Shown here: one piece after another, positions 30,062 to 36,903 of the stretch
Position numbering within the stretch: position 1 is the stretch's first letter
Layout: each line of letters opens with the position of its first letter
Assembly (NCBI GenBank): GCA_029861955.1
Contig: JAOTYK010000012.1
Coordinates: 62,001-126,000, forward strand
Origin: Acidobacteriota bacterium
GTDB taxonomy: Bacteria; Acidobacteriota; Polarisedimenticolia; Polarisedimenticolales; Polarisedimenticolaceae
Length of the DNA: 64,000 nucleotides
Direction of reading: 5' to 3'
Program-made: the position numbers and the translations under genes
The notes under the pieces: generated by a model
Seen by the model: the letters and a program-made list of their open reading frames with translations, nothing else
Told to the model about the DNA's origin: nothing
Database searches by the model: none

Positions 30062-30604
30062 ATGGCCTTCACTGCCAGAATCTTCGGCGTCCTCGAGGAG
30101 GAGCTGGACCGACACCTGCTGTCGGGCTTCGAGTTGGTCCGTCACCACACCCGGACCGGCGCCACGACCCTCCAACCCCAGGATGAGGCCACCGTCGCGG
30201 TCTGGATCAGGAACGACTCCGGAATCACGCTCCGCGGAGTCCGCGGAGAGATCGTGGCGGGCCCCGGAGTCCGCTTCAATCGACAACGCTTCAGCGTGGG
30301 GCGTCTGAGATCGCATCTCGAGGTTCGGGTCGTCGAATTCCAGATCCACGTGGTGGAGACCGAGTCGTCGCTCCTGCTCGTCGACCGGATCGGGGTCGTC
30401 CATCTGGAGGCCAGCGCCGACCTCTCGGAATTCCGCTTCCGATCGGGGCCAAACCCCGTCGTCGGGGCCGCTCACAAAAAGCACTCGCGGACGCCCCCTG
30501 TTTTTCGGTACATTGCCTCGGAACCGCCGGAGCCCCGGCGTCCTCGAGGGTCCGAGTCCGATGATCGAGTCCAACCGTGGGAACCTGCAGACGCTGATTC
30601 GTAG
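30062..30604 (+). CDS. Small protein of unknown function, overlaps the cysteine dioxygenase start
   Basis: 180 aa with a strong ribosome-binding site (AAGGAGGATCCGCG then ATG). The first about 130 residues have beta-strand character (GATTLQPQDEATVAVWIRNDSG, VRGVRGEIVAGPGVRF) and resemble a single beta-sandwich domain; the last about 45 are Pro/Arg-rich and overlap the next gene by 44 bp. No signal peptide, no recognised family. The overlapping tail may simply reflect a late stop in out-of-frame sequence. Context (between a ferredoxin reductase and cysteine dioxygenase) gives no clear function. Confidence 0.5.
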   Translation: MAFTARIFGVLEEELDRHLLSGFELVRHHTRTGATTLQPQDEATVAVWIRNDSGITLRGVRGEIVAGPGVRFNRQRFSVGRLRSHLEVRVVEFQIHVVETESSLLLVDRIGVVHLEASADLSEFRFRSGPNPVVGAAHKKHSRTPPVFRYIASEPPEPRRPRGSESDDRVQPWEPADADS

Positions 30605-31133
30605 CCTGGACGACGCCGTCCGGCTTGCCGATATCCCATCCATCACCCGCAAGATCAAGCAGGACCTCGAGACGATGATCGGGGGCGGTCAGCTGGAGCT
30701 TCCGGACGCCATCTGCCGACCGGGGATCTCCTGTTATTCCCGTCGCCTCCTGCATAGCAACCCGGAGTTGGGTTACACCGTCGTCGTGATGGCCTGGGGA
30801 CCCGGGCAGAAGACGCAGCTCCACGATCATTCCGGTATCTGGTGTGTCGAGTGTGTCGTCGAGGGAAACATCGACGTCTGTCAGTACGAGCTTCAGGAGG
30901 TCAACAACGGTCGCTATCGATTCGACCGTCGCGGCGAGGTTCGCACGGGGGTGGGCGACGCGGGCTGCCTCATCCCTCCCTTCGAGTACCACACGCTGGG
31001 CAACCCACTCCCGGACACGCGATCGGTGACTCTCCATGTCTACGGCGGCGAGATGGATTGCTGCTGTCTCTACGTCCCGCAAGACTCGGACTGGTGGGTC
31101 CAGCAGCACAGACGCCTCAACTACGAAAACTGA
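30561..31133 (+). CDS. Cysteine dioxygenase-type cupin, Cys and Tyr of the cofactor present
   Basis: 190 aa. A single cupin that would oxidise L-cysteine to cysteine sulfinate with non-haem Fe(II). Iron ligands H88 and H90 are in QLHDHSG and H144 in FEYHTLGN. C95 (GIWCVEC) sits five residues after the second His, the position of the rat enzyme Cys93, and Y161 (VTLHVYGG) matches Tyr157, so the Cys-Tyr crosslink can form; many bacterial homologs have Gly at the first position. The ATG at 30561 follows GAGGG; an in-frame TTG at 30513 is less likely. A related thiol dioxygenase acting on 3-mercaptopropionate cannot be excluded. A CBS-type gene follows 40 bp later. Confidence 0.82.
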   Translation: MIESNRGNLQTLIRSLDDAVRLADIPSITRKIKQDLETMIGGGQLELPDAICRPGISCYSRRLLHSNPELGYTVVVMAWGPGQKTQLHDHSGIWCVECVVEGNIDVCQYELQEVNNGRYRFDRRGEVRTGVGDAGCLIPPFEYHTLGNPLPDTRSVTLHVYGGEMDCCCLYVPQDSDWWVQQHRRLNYEN

Positions 31134-31173
31134 TTCCCTCGATAGCAACAATTCGGCACTAGAGTGGACGGTG

Positions 31174-32154
31174 ATGGATACCTACAAGAACATCCTCGAG
31201 ACGATGGGCAACACACCGCTCATCGAATTAACGCGTTATTCTCCGGAGGGCGGCCTCCTCCTCGGTAAGGTGGAATCGTTCAACCCGGGATCCAGCGTCA
31301 AGGATCGGATCGGCAGCGCGTTGATCGACCACGGCGAACGGGAGGGTCTCCTGAAGCCCGGCGGGACGATCGTCGAACCCACATCGGGCAATACCGGCCT
31401 CGGACTGGCGATGGCGGCGGCGCTACGCGGTTACACGTTGATCTGTACGGCGCCCGACAAGATCTCGGTCGAGAAGATCGCCCTGCTGAAGGCGTTTGGC
31501 GTCGAGGTCATCACTTGCCCGACCCAGGTGTCCGCCGACGATTCGCGTTCCTACTACAAGGTCGCGGAGCGGATCCGAGACGAACAGGGCGCCTACCTGC
31601 CCTACCAGTACCACAACCAGGCCAACCCGGAGGCGCATTACGACTCGACGGGTCCCGAGATCTGGCGGCAGACCGAGGGCAAGATCACTCACTGGGTCGC
31701 AGGCATCGGCACCGGCGGCACGATCAGTGGCGTGGCTCGCTATCTCAAGGAACAGAACCCGGACGTACAGGTCGTGGGCGTCGATACGGTGGGCAGCATC
31801 TACGCGTACTACCACAAGCATCGCAAGCTTCCGCCGGCCGACCAGATCCACCAGTACCTGATCGATGGCATCGGTGAGGACTTCATGCCGGATACGGTCT
31901 GGTGGGATTCCATCGACGACGTCATCACGGTCAGCGATCGGAAGGCCTATCAGGCGGTTCTTGAACTCAGTCGCAAGGAGGCGATCTTCACCGGCTCGTC
32001 CGGCGGTGCAGCGGTCGTCGCGGCCCGCCAGGTCGCCCGAGACCTCTCGAACGATCATGTCGTGGTGACGTTGTTCCCCGATTCGGGCGAGCGATACCTG
32101 TCCAAGATTAACGATGCCTGGATGAGCGAGCAGGATCTGCTGGCACCGGCATAG
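31174..32154 (+). CDS. Cystathionine beta-synthase / cysteine synthase-type PLP enzyme
   Basis: 326 aa, fold-type II PLP enzyme. PLP Lys in NPGSSVKDRIG (K at about 41), substrate loop PTSGNTGLG, phosphate loop GIGTGGTISG, and late GSSGGAAV. It lacks a C-terminal CBS pair, so it corresponds to the catalytic part of cystathionine beta-synthase or to an O-acetylserine sulfhydrylase. The EEDxxP-free sequence VDTVGSIYAYYHKHRKLP is CBS-like (CysK usually has VEP at this point), which I take as favouring CBS. The reaction would condense homocysteine or sulfide with serine or O-acetylserine. ATG at 31174; an upstream open frame overlaps the dioxygenase. Confidence 0.82.
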   Translation: MDTYKNILETMGNTPLIELTRYSPEGGLLLGKVESFNPGSSVKDRIGSALIDHGEREGLLKPGGTIVEPTSGNTGLGLAMAAALRGYTLICTAPDKISVEKIALLKAFGVEVITCPTQVSADDSRSYYKVAERIRDEQGAYLPYQYHNQANPEAHYDSTGPEIWRQTEGKITHWVAGIGTGGTISGVARYLKEQNPDVQVVGVDTVGSIYAYYHKHRKLPPADQIHQYLIDGIGEDFMPDTVWWDSIDDVITVSDRKAYQAVLELSRKEAIFTGSSGGAAVVAARQVARDLSNDHVVVTLFPDSGERYLSKINDAWMSEQDLLAPA

Positions 32155-32165
32155 AGGAGCGAATC

Positions 32166-32594
32166 ATGCGGCTACGGAATGACCGGATCGTCTTCAGCCT
32201 CTCACTCGTCCTGGCGCTGACGGTCCTGGGCTGCGGCGGTCCGAGTGGCGGACCGGCCGGTGCGGAAGGCTCTGCGGAGCGTGTCGTCTCGGACTTCTAC
32301 GACGCCCTCAACGCCAAGGACTACGACGCTGCCAAGACTCTCTACTCGCCGGAATCTCTGGCGGCGATCGCCGATCCGTCCTCCAGCGACGACCGCGCGT
32401 TCCGGGAGTGGGCGGACGGCGAGACTCGCAGCGGCTCCGTCGCCCAGATCAAGATCGTCACCTCCGAAGACGGTCCCTCCGAAGGTTCGACTCTCATCCT
32501 GTTCGACGTCGTCTACGGCGATGACAGCACCGCCCGACATACGGTCACCGTCGTTCTGATCGATGGCGCGTGGAAGATGGGTCTGATCAGCTAG
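32166..32594 (+). CDS. Lipoprotein with NTF2-like/DUF4878-like domain
   Basis: 142 aa. Lipoprotein signal peptide with lipobox VLGC (residues 20-23, then GGPSGG linker). The mature domain (SAERVVSDFYDALNAKDYDAAKTLYSPES to the C-terminus TVVLIDGAWKMGLIS) has the helix-then-four-strand pattern of DUF4878/NTF2-like lipoproteins. Function unknown. It is 11 bp after the CBS-type gene and is the last gene before a strong bidirectional terminator. Confidence 0.75.
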   Translation: MRLRNDRIVFSLSLVLALTVLGCGGPSGGPAGAEGSAERVVSDFYDALNAKDYDAAKTLYSPESLAAIADPSSSDDRAFREWADGETRSGSVAQIKIVTSEDGPSEGSTLILFDVVYGDDSTARHTVTVVLIDGAWKMGLIS

Positions 32595-32618
32595 CGATCG
32601 ACAGCCGCTCATAAAGAC

Positions 32619-32656
32619 AAAAGGGCCCGCCAGGCTTTCGCCTGACGGGCCCTTTT
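32619..32656. terminator. Strong bidirectional intrinsic terminator
   Basis: A near-perfect hairpin with arms AAAAGGGCCCGCCAGGC and GCCTGACGGGCCCTTTT (one mismatch pair) and a 4-nt loop, with T-runs on both sides. It sits between the convergent lipoprotein gene and HU and should end transcription from both directions. Confidence 0.9.
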
Positions 32657-32711
32657 CATTTTGTACACTCCGTACGTGCCGTACGTGAATGTCTCGCGTG
32701 AGCGAAACGCC

Positions 32712-33044
32712 TTAGACCATATCCTTCAGGCTCTTGAGGGCACGGAGCTTGACTTTCGTGCTGGCCGGCTTGGCAGCGACGTCCATCATCTCGCCGGGCT
32801 TGAACGGGTTCGGCACGTTCTTGCGAGCCTTACGGGCAGGGACCTTCTTCTTCTCGATCTTGATCAGACCGGGAATGGTGAACATGCCGACGCCACGACG
32901 GCCGAGGCTCTTCGAGATCTGAGTCCCGAGGGCGTCCAGCACCGAGGTGATCTCACGGCGGGTGAGATCGGTTTCGGTGGAGATCGCGTTGAGCAGCTCG
33001 CTCTTGGTCATTGATTTCTTCGGTGCAGCTTTGGCCTTGGCCAT
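32712..33044 (-). CDS. HU/IHF-family nucleoid DNA-binding protein
   Basis: 110 aa, starting behind a strong AAGGAGGTTGACAAACA leader. The HU fold covers about 12-105: MTKSELLNAISTETDLTRREITSVLDAL, a dimer core and the DNA-contacting beta arm KKVPARKARKNVPNPFKPGE, in which the NP motif that kinks DNA is present. The extra N-terminal tail AKAKAAPKKS is Ala/Lys-rich, as in histone-like extensions of some HU proteins. Expression is probably high given the promoter and ribosome-binding site. Confidence 0.92.
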   Translation of the reverse strand: MAKAKAAPKKSMTKSELLNAISTETDLTRREITSVLDALGTQISKSLGRRGVGMFTIPGLIKIEKKKVPARKARKNVPNPFKPGEMMDVAAKPASTKVKLRALKSLKDMV

Positions 33045-33074
33045 TGTTTGTCAACCTCCTTGGAGTGAAATATT

Positions 33075-33091
33075 GTTCGGAGACCCCGAAC
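33075..33091 (-). promoter_or_regulatory. 5' leader stem-loop of the HU gene
   Basis: GTTCGG and CCGAAC form a perfect 6-bp stem around a 5-nt loop. It lies about 9 bp downstream of the -10 box and so at the extreme 5' end of the HU transcript, about 30 nt before the Shine-Dalgarno. Such a 5' hairpin can protect mRNA; a protein-binding role is also possible. Confidence 0.4.
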
Positions 33092-33099
33092 ACATCACG

Positions 33100-33128
33100 A
33101 GTGTATCGGCTTTTGCCGAGTCGTTCAA
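33100..33128 (-). promoter_or_regulatory. Sigma-70 promoter for HU
   Basis: Minus-strand TTGAAC (33128-33123) and TACACT (33105-33100) with an ideal 17-bp spacer. Predicted start near 33093, about 50 nt before the ATG at 33044. Best promoter match in the window. Confidence 0.65.
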
Positions 33129-33155
33129 CTGTAGAGTGGCCTCAGACCCTATTTT

Positions 33156-35435
33156 TTATGGGGTTTTAGAGACGGCGTCCGGCACGCGTTTGAGCTGCTC
33201 GGCGAACCTCGCGGGGTCGTTGGTCGGTCGCTCACACGACCCCTGACGGCAGATGTACGCGGTCACTTTTCCGTCCCGGGCGACCTTGCCTTCGGCGATC
33301 GGAGTCACCGACTTTGCGTTCTTCCCGGACCGCGATCGATGCATCACGAACACGGCGTCGGGCAGATAGGATCCTCTCAATACCTGAAGAAAAGGCTCAG
33401 GATCCCCTCCATCCGGTGGAAAAGAGAGCACGATCTCCCGTGCATCCGCGTGCCGATAGCCCAGCGCCAGGAGCATTTCGGTCAGGCCGTTCCCGCCGCC
33501 GGCGAGGATCGACGAGAACCCCACCAGTAGACGATCCGCCTGCTGCCGATAGCGATCCTCACTGGTCCAGGCGTGAAGCCGCAGGAGGTTCATCAGGGCC
33601 ACCGAGTTGCCCCCCGGCTCGGCACCGTCCCGCGCCGGCTTTTCTCGCACCAGCAGCGTCTCGTGATCATCCGCGATGCGGAAATAGCCGCCGGCCGGGT
33701 CGGCGAAGTGGGCCTCCTGAACCGATTGCAGTCGAACCGCCTCCTCGAACCAGCGTGCCTCTCCGGTCACCTGATACAGGTCCAGGAGTCCCGCGATGAG
33801 GAATGCGTAGTCCTCCAGGTAGCCGGCGGTCGAGGCCACCTCACCCAGACGGCTGCGAAGCAGCCGACCCTCACGCTGGTTGTGCGCCAGGAGGTCCGTG
33901 GCGGCCCTGCGAGCGGCGTCGACGTATCGCGGTTCATTCAGGACGAAGCCGCCGCGAGCCATCGCGGAGATCATCAGGCCATTCCACGCGACGAGGATCT
34001 TCTCATCCCGTAACGGAGCGGCGCGGTTGGATCGAGCCCGGTAGAGCTTGTTCCGGGCCTGATCGAGGGCGTCACGCAACTCATCGAAGGGTCGCTTCAA
34101 CTCCTTCGCTAACTCCGCGAGATCCAGTCGGCGGGTCGGAATCGATCGCCCCTCGAAGTTGCCGGCTGTCGTGATCCCGTAGAAACGGCCGACCCACGAG
34201 GCCCGTTCCTCGCCGAGCACGGCGGCGAGTTCGGCGGGTGTCCAGGTAAAGAAGTAGCCCTCCTCGGAATGCCCGTCGGGGCCCACGCTATCGGCGTCGG
34301 TTGCGGAATAGAAGCTGCCTGCCGGGGTGCTCATCTCGCGAAGGACATAATCCAGCGTGCGACGGACGACCTCCGCGCGACGGGGTTCGCCGTCGATCTG
34401 GTAGGCCTCGAGATAGGCCACCGCCAGGAGCGCGTTGTCATAGAGCATCTTCTCGAAATGGGGAACCAGCCACTGCCCATCGACCGAGTAACGATGGAAC
34501 CCGCCCCCGACCTGGTCGTGGATCCCCCCTTGCGCCATGGCATCCAACGTGACCATCGCCATCTCCGTCAGACGTCGGTCGTCCGGGCTACGACCGATCC
34601 GCATCAGGAGTCGTAGCGGAAAGCTGCTGGGGAACTTGGGGGCCCGCTTCAGCCCACCCCAGGTTTCGTCGAACAGGTTCTTGTAGCGGAGCGCCGTCTG
34701 GCGGGGTAGATCCGCCGCCGGGAGCGCTTCCCCTTTCGGCACTTGCATCGAATTGCGTATGCGAGCCACCAGGGTCTTGGCCTGACCGGCGATCTCGTCC
34801 GGACGTTCCTGATAGACGGTATGGAGCCGTTGCAGAAGTGTCAGGAAGCCGGTGGGTGCCCCACGATCGCCGTCCCGCGCCGGGAAGTAGGTCCCCCCGT
34901 AGAACGGCTCGCCTGCAGGGGTCAGCCAGGTGGTCATCGGCCAGCCGCCGCGTCCGGTGAGGGCCTGCACCGCGGTCATGTAAATGGCGTCCAGGTCGGG
35001 ACGCTCTTCGCGATCGACCTTGATCGCCACGTAGTTGCGATTCAGAAACTCGGCGATCTCCAGGTCCTCGAAGGACTCCTCTTCCATCACGTGACACCAG
35101 TGGCAGGTCGAGTAGCCGATGCTGAGCAGGATCGGTCGACCCAACTCGCGAGCACGCTCCAGCGCCTCGTCACCCCACGGATACCAATCCACCGGGTTGT
35201 GGGCGTGCTGACGGAGGTAGGGGCTGGCCTCGAGGATCAGCCGATTGGTGAACGTCGCGGTTCCGTCGTCCTTCAGGTGACGTGTCCGGGGCCGATAGTC
35301 CTTGCCTGCAGCCTTCATCGCCTTGGCGATGGCGGTGGCGGTGGCGGCGTCGTACGGATCGGCACCGGGGTGGGCGGCGGCCGGTCCGCAGGAGATGGCG
35401 AGTAGCAGGGGGATCCCCGTCTTTATCCAGTTCAT
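33156..35435 (-). CDS. DUF255 thioredoxin-like protein (YyaL / SPATA20 family)
   Basis: 759 aa. Signal peptide about 1-21 ([15 protein letters not shown]). The DUF255 thioredoxin-like domain starts at about 62 with [19 protein letters not shown] and contains the redox-like pair C111HWC114 in [13 protein letters not shown]. The C-terminal about 500 residues are an alpha/alpha barrel of six-hairpin glycosidase type ([25 protein letters not shown]). The family is widespread but its activity is not established. The signal peptide suggests export, unlike many cytosolic homologs. Stand-alone minus-strand gene, divergent from the phosphate operon. Confidence 0.85.
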   Translation of the reverse strand: MNWIKTGIPLLLAISCGPAAAHPGADPYDAATATAIAKAMKAAGKDYRPRTRHLKDDGTATFTNRLILEASPYLRQHAHNPVDWYPWGDEALERARELGRPILLSIGYSTCHWCHVMEEESFEDLEIAEFLNRNYVAIKVDREERPDLDAIYMTAVQALTGRGGWPMTTWLTPAGEPFYGGTYFPARDGDRGAPTGFLTLLQRLHTVYQERPDEIAGQAKTLVARIRNSMQVPKGEALPAADLPRQTALRYKNLFDETWGGLKRAPKFPSSFPLRLLMRIGRSPDDRRLTEMAMVTLDAMAQGGIHDQVGGGFHRYSVDGQWLVPHFEKMLYDNALLAVAYLEAYQIDGEPRRAEVVRRTLDYVLREMSTPAGSFYSATDADSVGPDGHSEEGYFFTWTPAELAAVLGEERASWVGRFYGITTAGNFEGRSIPTRRLDLAELAKELKRPFDELRDALDQARNKLYRARSNRAAPLRDEKILVAWNGLMISAMARGGFVLNEPRYVDAARRAATDLLAHNQREGRLLRSRLGEVASTAGYLEDYAFLIAGLLDLYQVTGEARWFEEAVRLQSVQEAHFADPAGGYFRIADDHETLLVREKPARDGAEPGGNSVALMNLLRLHAWTSEDRYRQQADRLLVGFSSILAGGGNGLTEMLLALGYRHADAREIVLSFPPDGGDPEPFLQVLRGSYLPDAVFVMHRSRSGKNAKSVTPIAEGKVARDGKVTAYICRQGSCERPTNDPARFAEQLKRVPDAVSKTP

Positions 35436-35462
35436 GGGTTCTCTCTTCAGATTTTACGTCGA

Positions 35463-35484
35463 GTTAACACGGAGCTTACCTGTC
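35463..35484 (+). promoter_or_regulatory. Candidate PhoB-binding direct repeat upstream of the pst operon
   Basis: GTTAACAC (35463) and GCTTACCT (35474) are spaced 11 bp apart and are followed by GTC, resembling the 11-bp direct-repeat organisation of PhoB/PhoP boxes. Position is right, upstream of the first gene of the operon and ending about 70 bp from its ATG. The match to the E. coli consensus is weak and no clear -10 is seen, so this is tentative. Confidence 0.3.
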
Positions 35485-35551
35485 GCTAATCCCGGGGCGC
35501 TCTGATGGCAAGGAGCAGGCCACCTCATGACCTGCCACCAAGGAGAATACG

Positions 35552-35884
35552 ATGAAACGGCATTGGACACTCATCGCGATCGCCGCGCTGATCCTCACCC
35601 TGTCTCCGAGCACCATGGTTCTCGCCGACGACCACGTGGGCGGCTGGGGCGAGGGCGGCTACCTGTTCCCCAACAAGAAGTCCGAGATCGCCGTCCGGCT
35701 CGCGACGATCAGCCCCGACATCAGCGGCGCGTCGATGGACGAGACCGAAACCGGCATCGCCTACAGCTACTACCTGGCCAAGCACAACCACAAGATTCAG
35801 GCGGACTACCGCCAACTCGAGTACGACGCCGACCCGACCCAGGACACCAACGAGTTCCGCGTCCAACTTCAGGTGGCGTTCTAG
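35552..35884 (+). CDS. Miniature phosphate-porin-like outer-membrane protein
   Basis: 110 aa with strong ribosome-binding site AAGGAG. Signal peptide about 1-25 (LIAIAALILTLSPSTMVLA). The mature 84 residues read like only the last three or four strands of an OprO/OprP-type porin: SEIAVRLATISPDISG, GIAYSYYLAKHNHKIQADYR and the closing strand FRVQLQVAF, ending in Phe as BamA-recognised beta-signals do. A normal porin of this family has about 400 residues, so some 300 are absent, yet signal peptide, start and stop are intact. It may oligomerise, be a deletion remnant, or have another role. It is first in the phosphate operon, 30 bp before pstS. Confidence 0.65.
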   Translation: MKRHWTLIAIAALILTLSPSTMVLADDHVGGWGEGGYLFPNKKSEIAVRLATISPDISGASMDETETGIAYSYYLAKHNHKIQADYRQLEYDADPTQDTNEFRVQLQVAF

Positions 35885-35914
35885 ATCTCAGTTCAACGAA
35901 AGAGGAGGTCAAAG

Positions 35915-36880
35915 ATGATCCAACGAATGATGCTCGCGCTATTGCTGTTCGCGATCGTGCCGGTGACGGCTCAGACCGTCACGGTCGATGAAGGGATCGC
36001 GGCCTACGAGCGAACAACCGGCGTCTCCGGCAGTCTCAGCTCCATCGGCTCCGACACGCTGAACAACCTGATGACCCTCTGGGCGGAGGGCTTCAGCAAG
36101 GCGTACCCCAACATCCGCATCCAGATCGAGGGCAAGGGCTCCTCGACGGCTCCTCCCGCACTGATCAAGGGCACCGCCCAGGTCGGACCGATGAGCCGTG
36201 GCATGAAGAAGACCGAGATCGACGAATTCGAGGAGAGCTTCGGCTACGCGCCGACCAGGATTCGTGTGGCGATCGACGCCCTGGCGGTCTACGTCCACAA
36301 GGACAACCCGCTGGAGCAGCTAACGATGGCAGAGGTCGACGCGATCTTCTCCAAGAACCGCAAGTGCGGCGAGGATACCGGCATCGACTCGTGGGGCGCG
36401 ACCGGACTGGCGGCCAACGACTGGAGCCGACGGCCGATCAGCCTCTACGGCCGCAACTCGGCCTCCGGAACCTACGGCTACTTCAAGAAGGTCGCCCTCT
36501 GTAAGGGGGACTTCCAGGACACGGTCAAGGAACAGCCGGGCTCGGCCTCGGTGGTTCAGGGTGTCACGGAAGACCTCTACGGCATCGGCTACAGCGGCAT
36601 CGGCTACAAGACCTCGGGAGTCAAGACGCTGGCATTGGCAAAGAAGAAGGGCGAGCCCTACTACGGCACGGATCCGGACACGGTTCTCTCAGGCAACTAC
36701 GCCCTCTCGCGCTACCTCTACCTTTACGTCAACAAGGCGCCCAACAAGCCCCTGGATCCCATGATCCGCGAGTTCCTCACGTTCGTGCTGTCGGCTGAGG
36801 GCCAGCAGATCGTCGTCAAGGATGGCTACCTTCCGATCTCGGCAAAGATCGCCGATTCAGAACTCGGGCAGCTCAAGTAG
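35915..36880 (+). CDS. pstS: Phosphate ABC transporter substrate-binding protein
   Basis: 321 aa, preceded by AGAGGAGG. Signal peptide about 1-19 (MMLALLLFAIVPVTAQ). Periplasmic binding protein with the phosphate-contact segments IGSDTLNN, GKGSSTAPPAL, GPMSRGMKKTE and RNSASGTYGYF; the SASGT motif binds phosphate by backbone and hydroxyl contacts. The C-terminus (SAEGQQIVVKDGYLPI) is typical. It delivers phosphate to PstCAB. The paired Cys (KCGEDTG and ALCKGDF) resembles the disulfide of the long bacterial PstS group. Confidence 0.92.
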   Translation: MIQRMMLALLLFAIVPVTAQTVTVDEGIAAYERTTGVSGSLSSIGSDTLNNLMTLWAEGFSKAYPNIRIQIEGKGSSTAPPALIKGTAQVGPMSRGMKKTEIDEFEESFGYAPTRIRVAIDALAVYVHKDNPLEQLTMAEVDAIFSKNRKCGEDTGIDSWGATGLAANDWSRRPISLYGRNSASGTYGYFKKVALCKGDFQDTVKEQPGSASVVQGVTEDLYGIGYSGIGYKTSGVKTLALAKKKGEPYYGTDPDTVLSGNYALSRYLYLYVNKAPNKPLDPMIREFLTFVLSAEGQQIVVKDGYLPISAKIADSELGQLK

Positions 36881-36903
36881 CTCAGCGACGAACTCGAGAA
36901 CCC

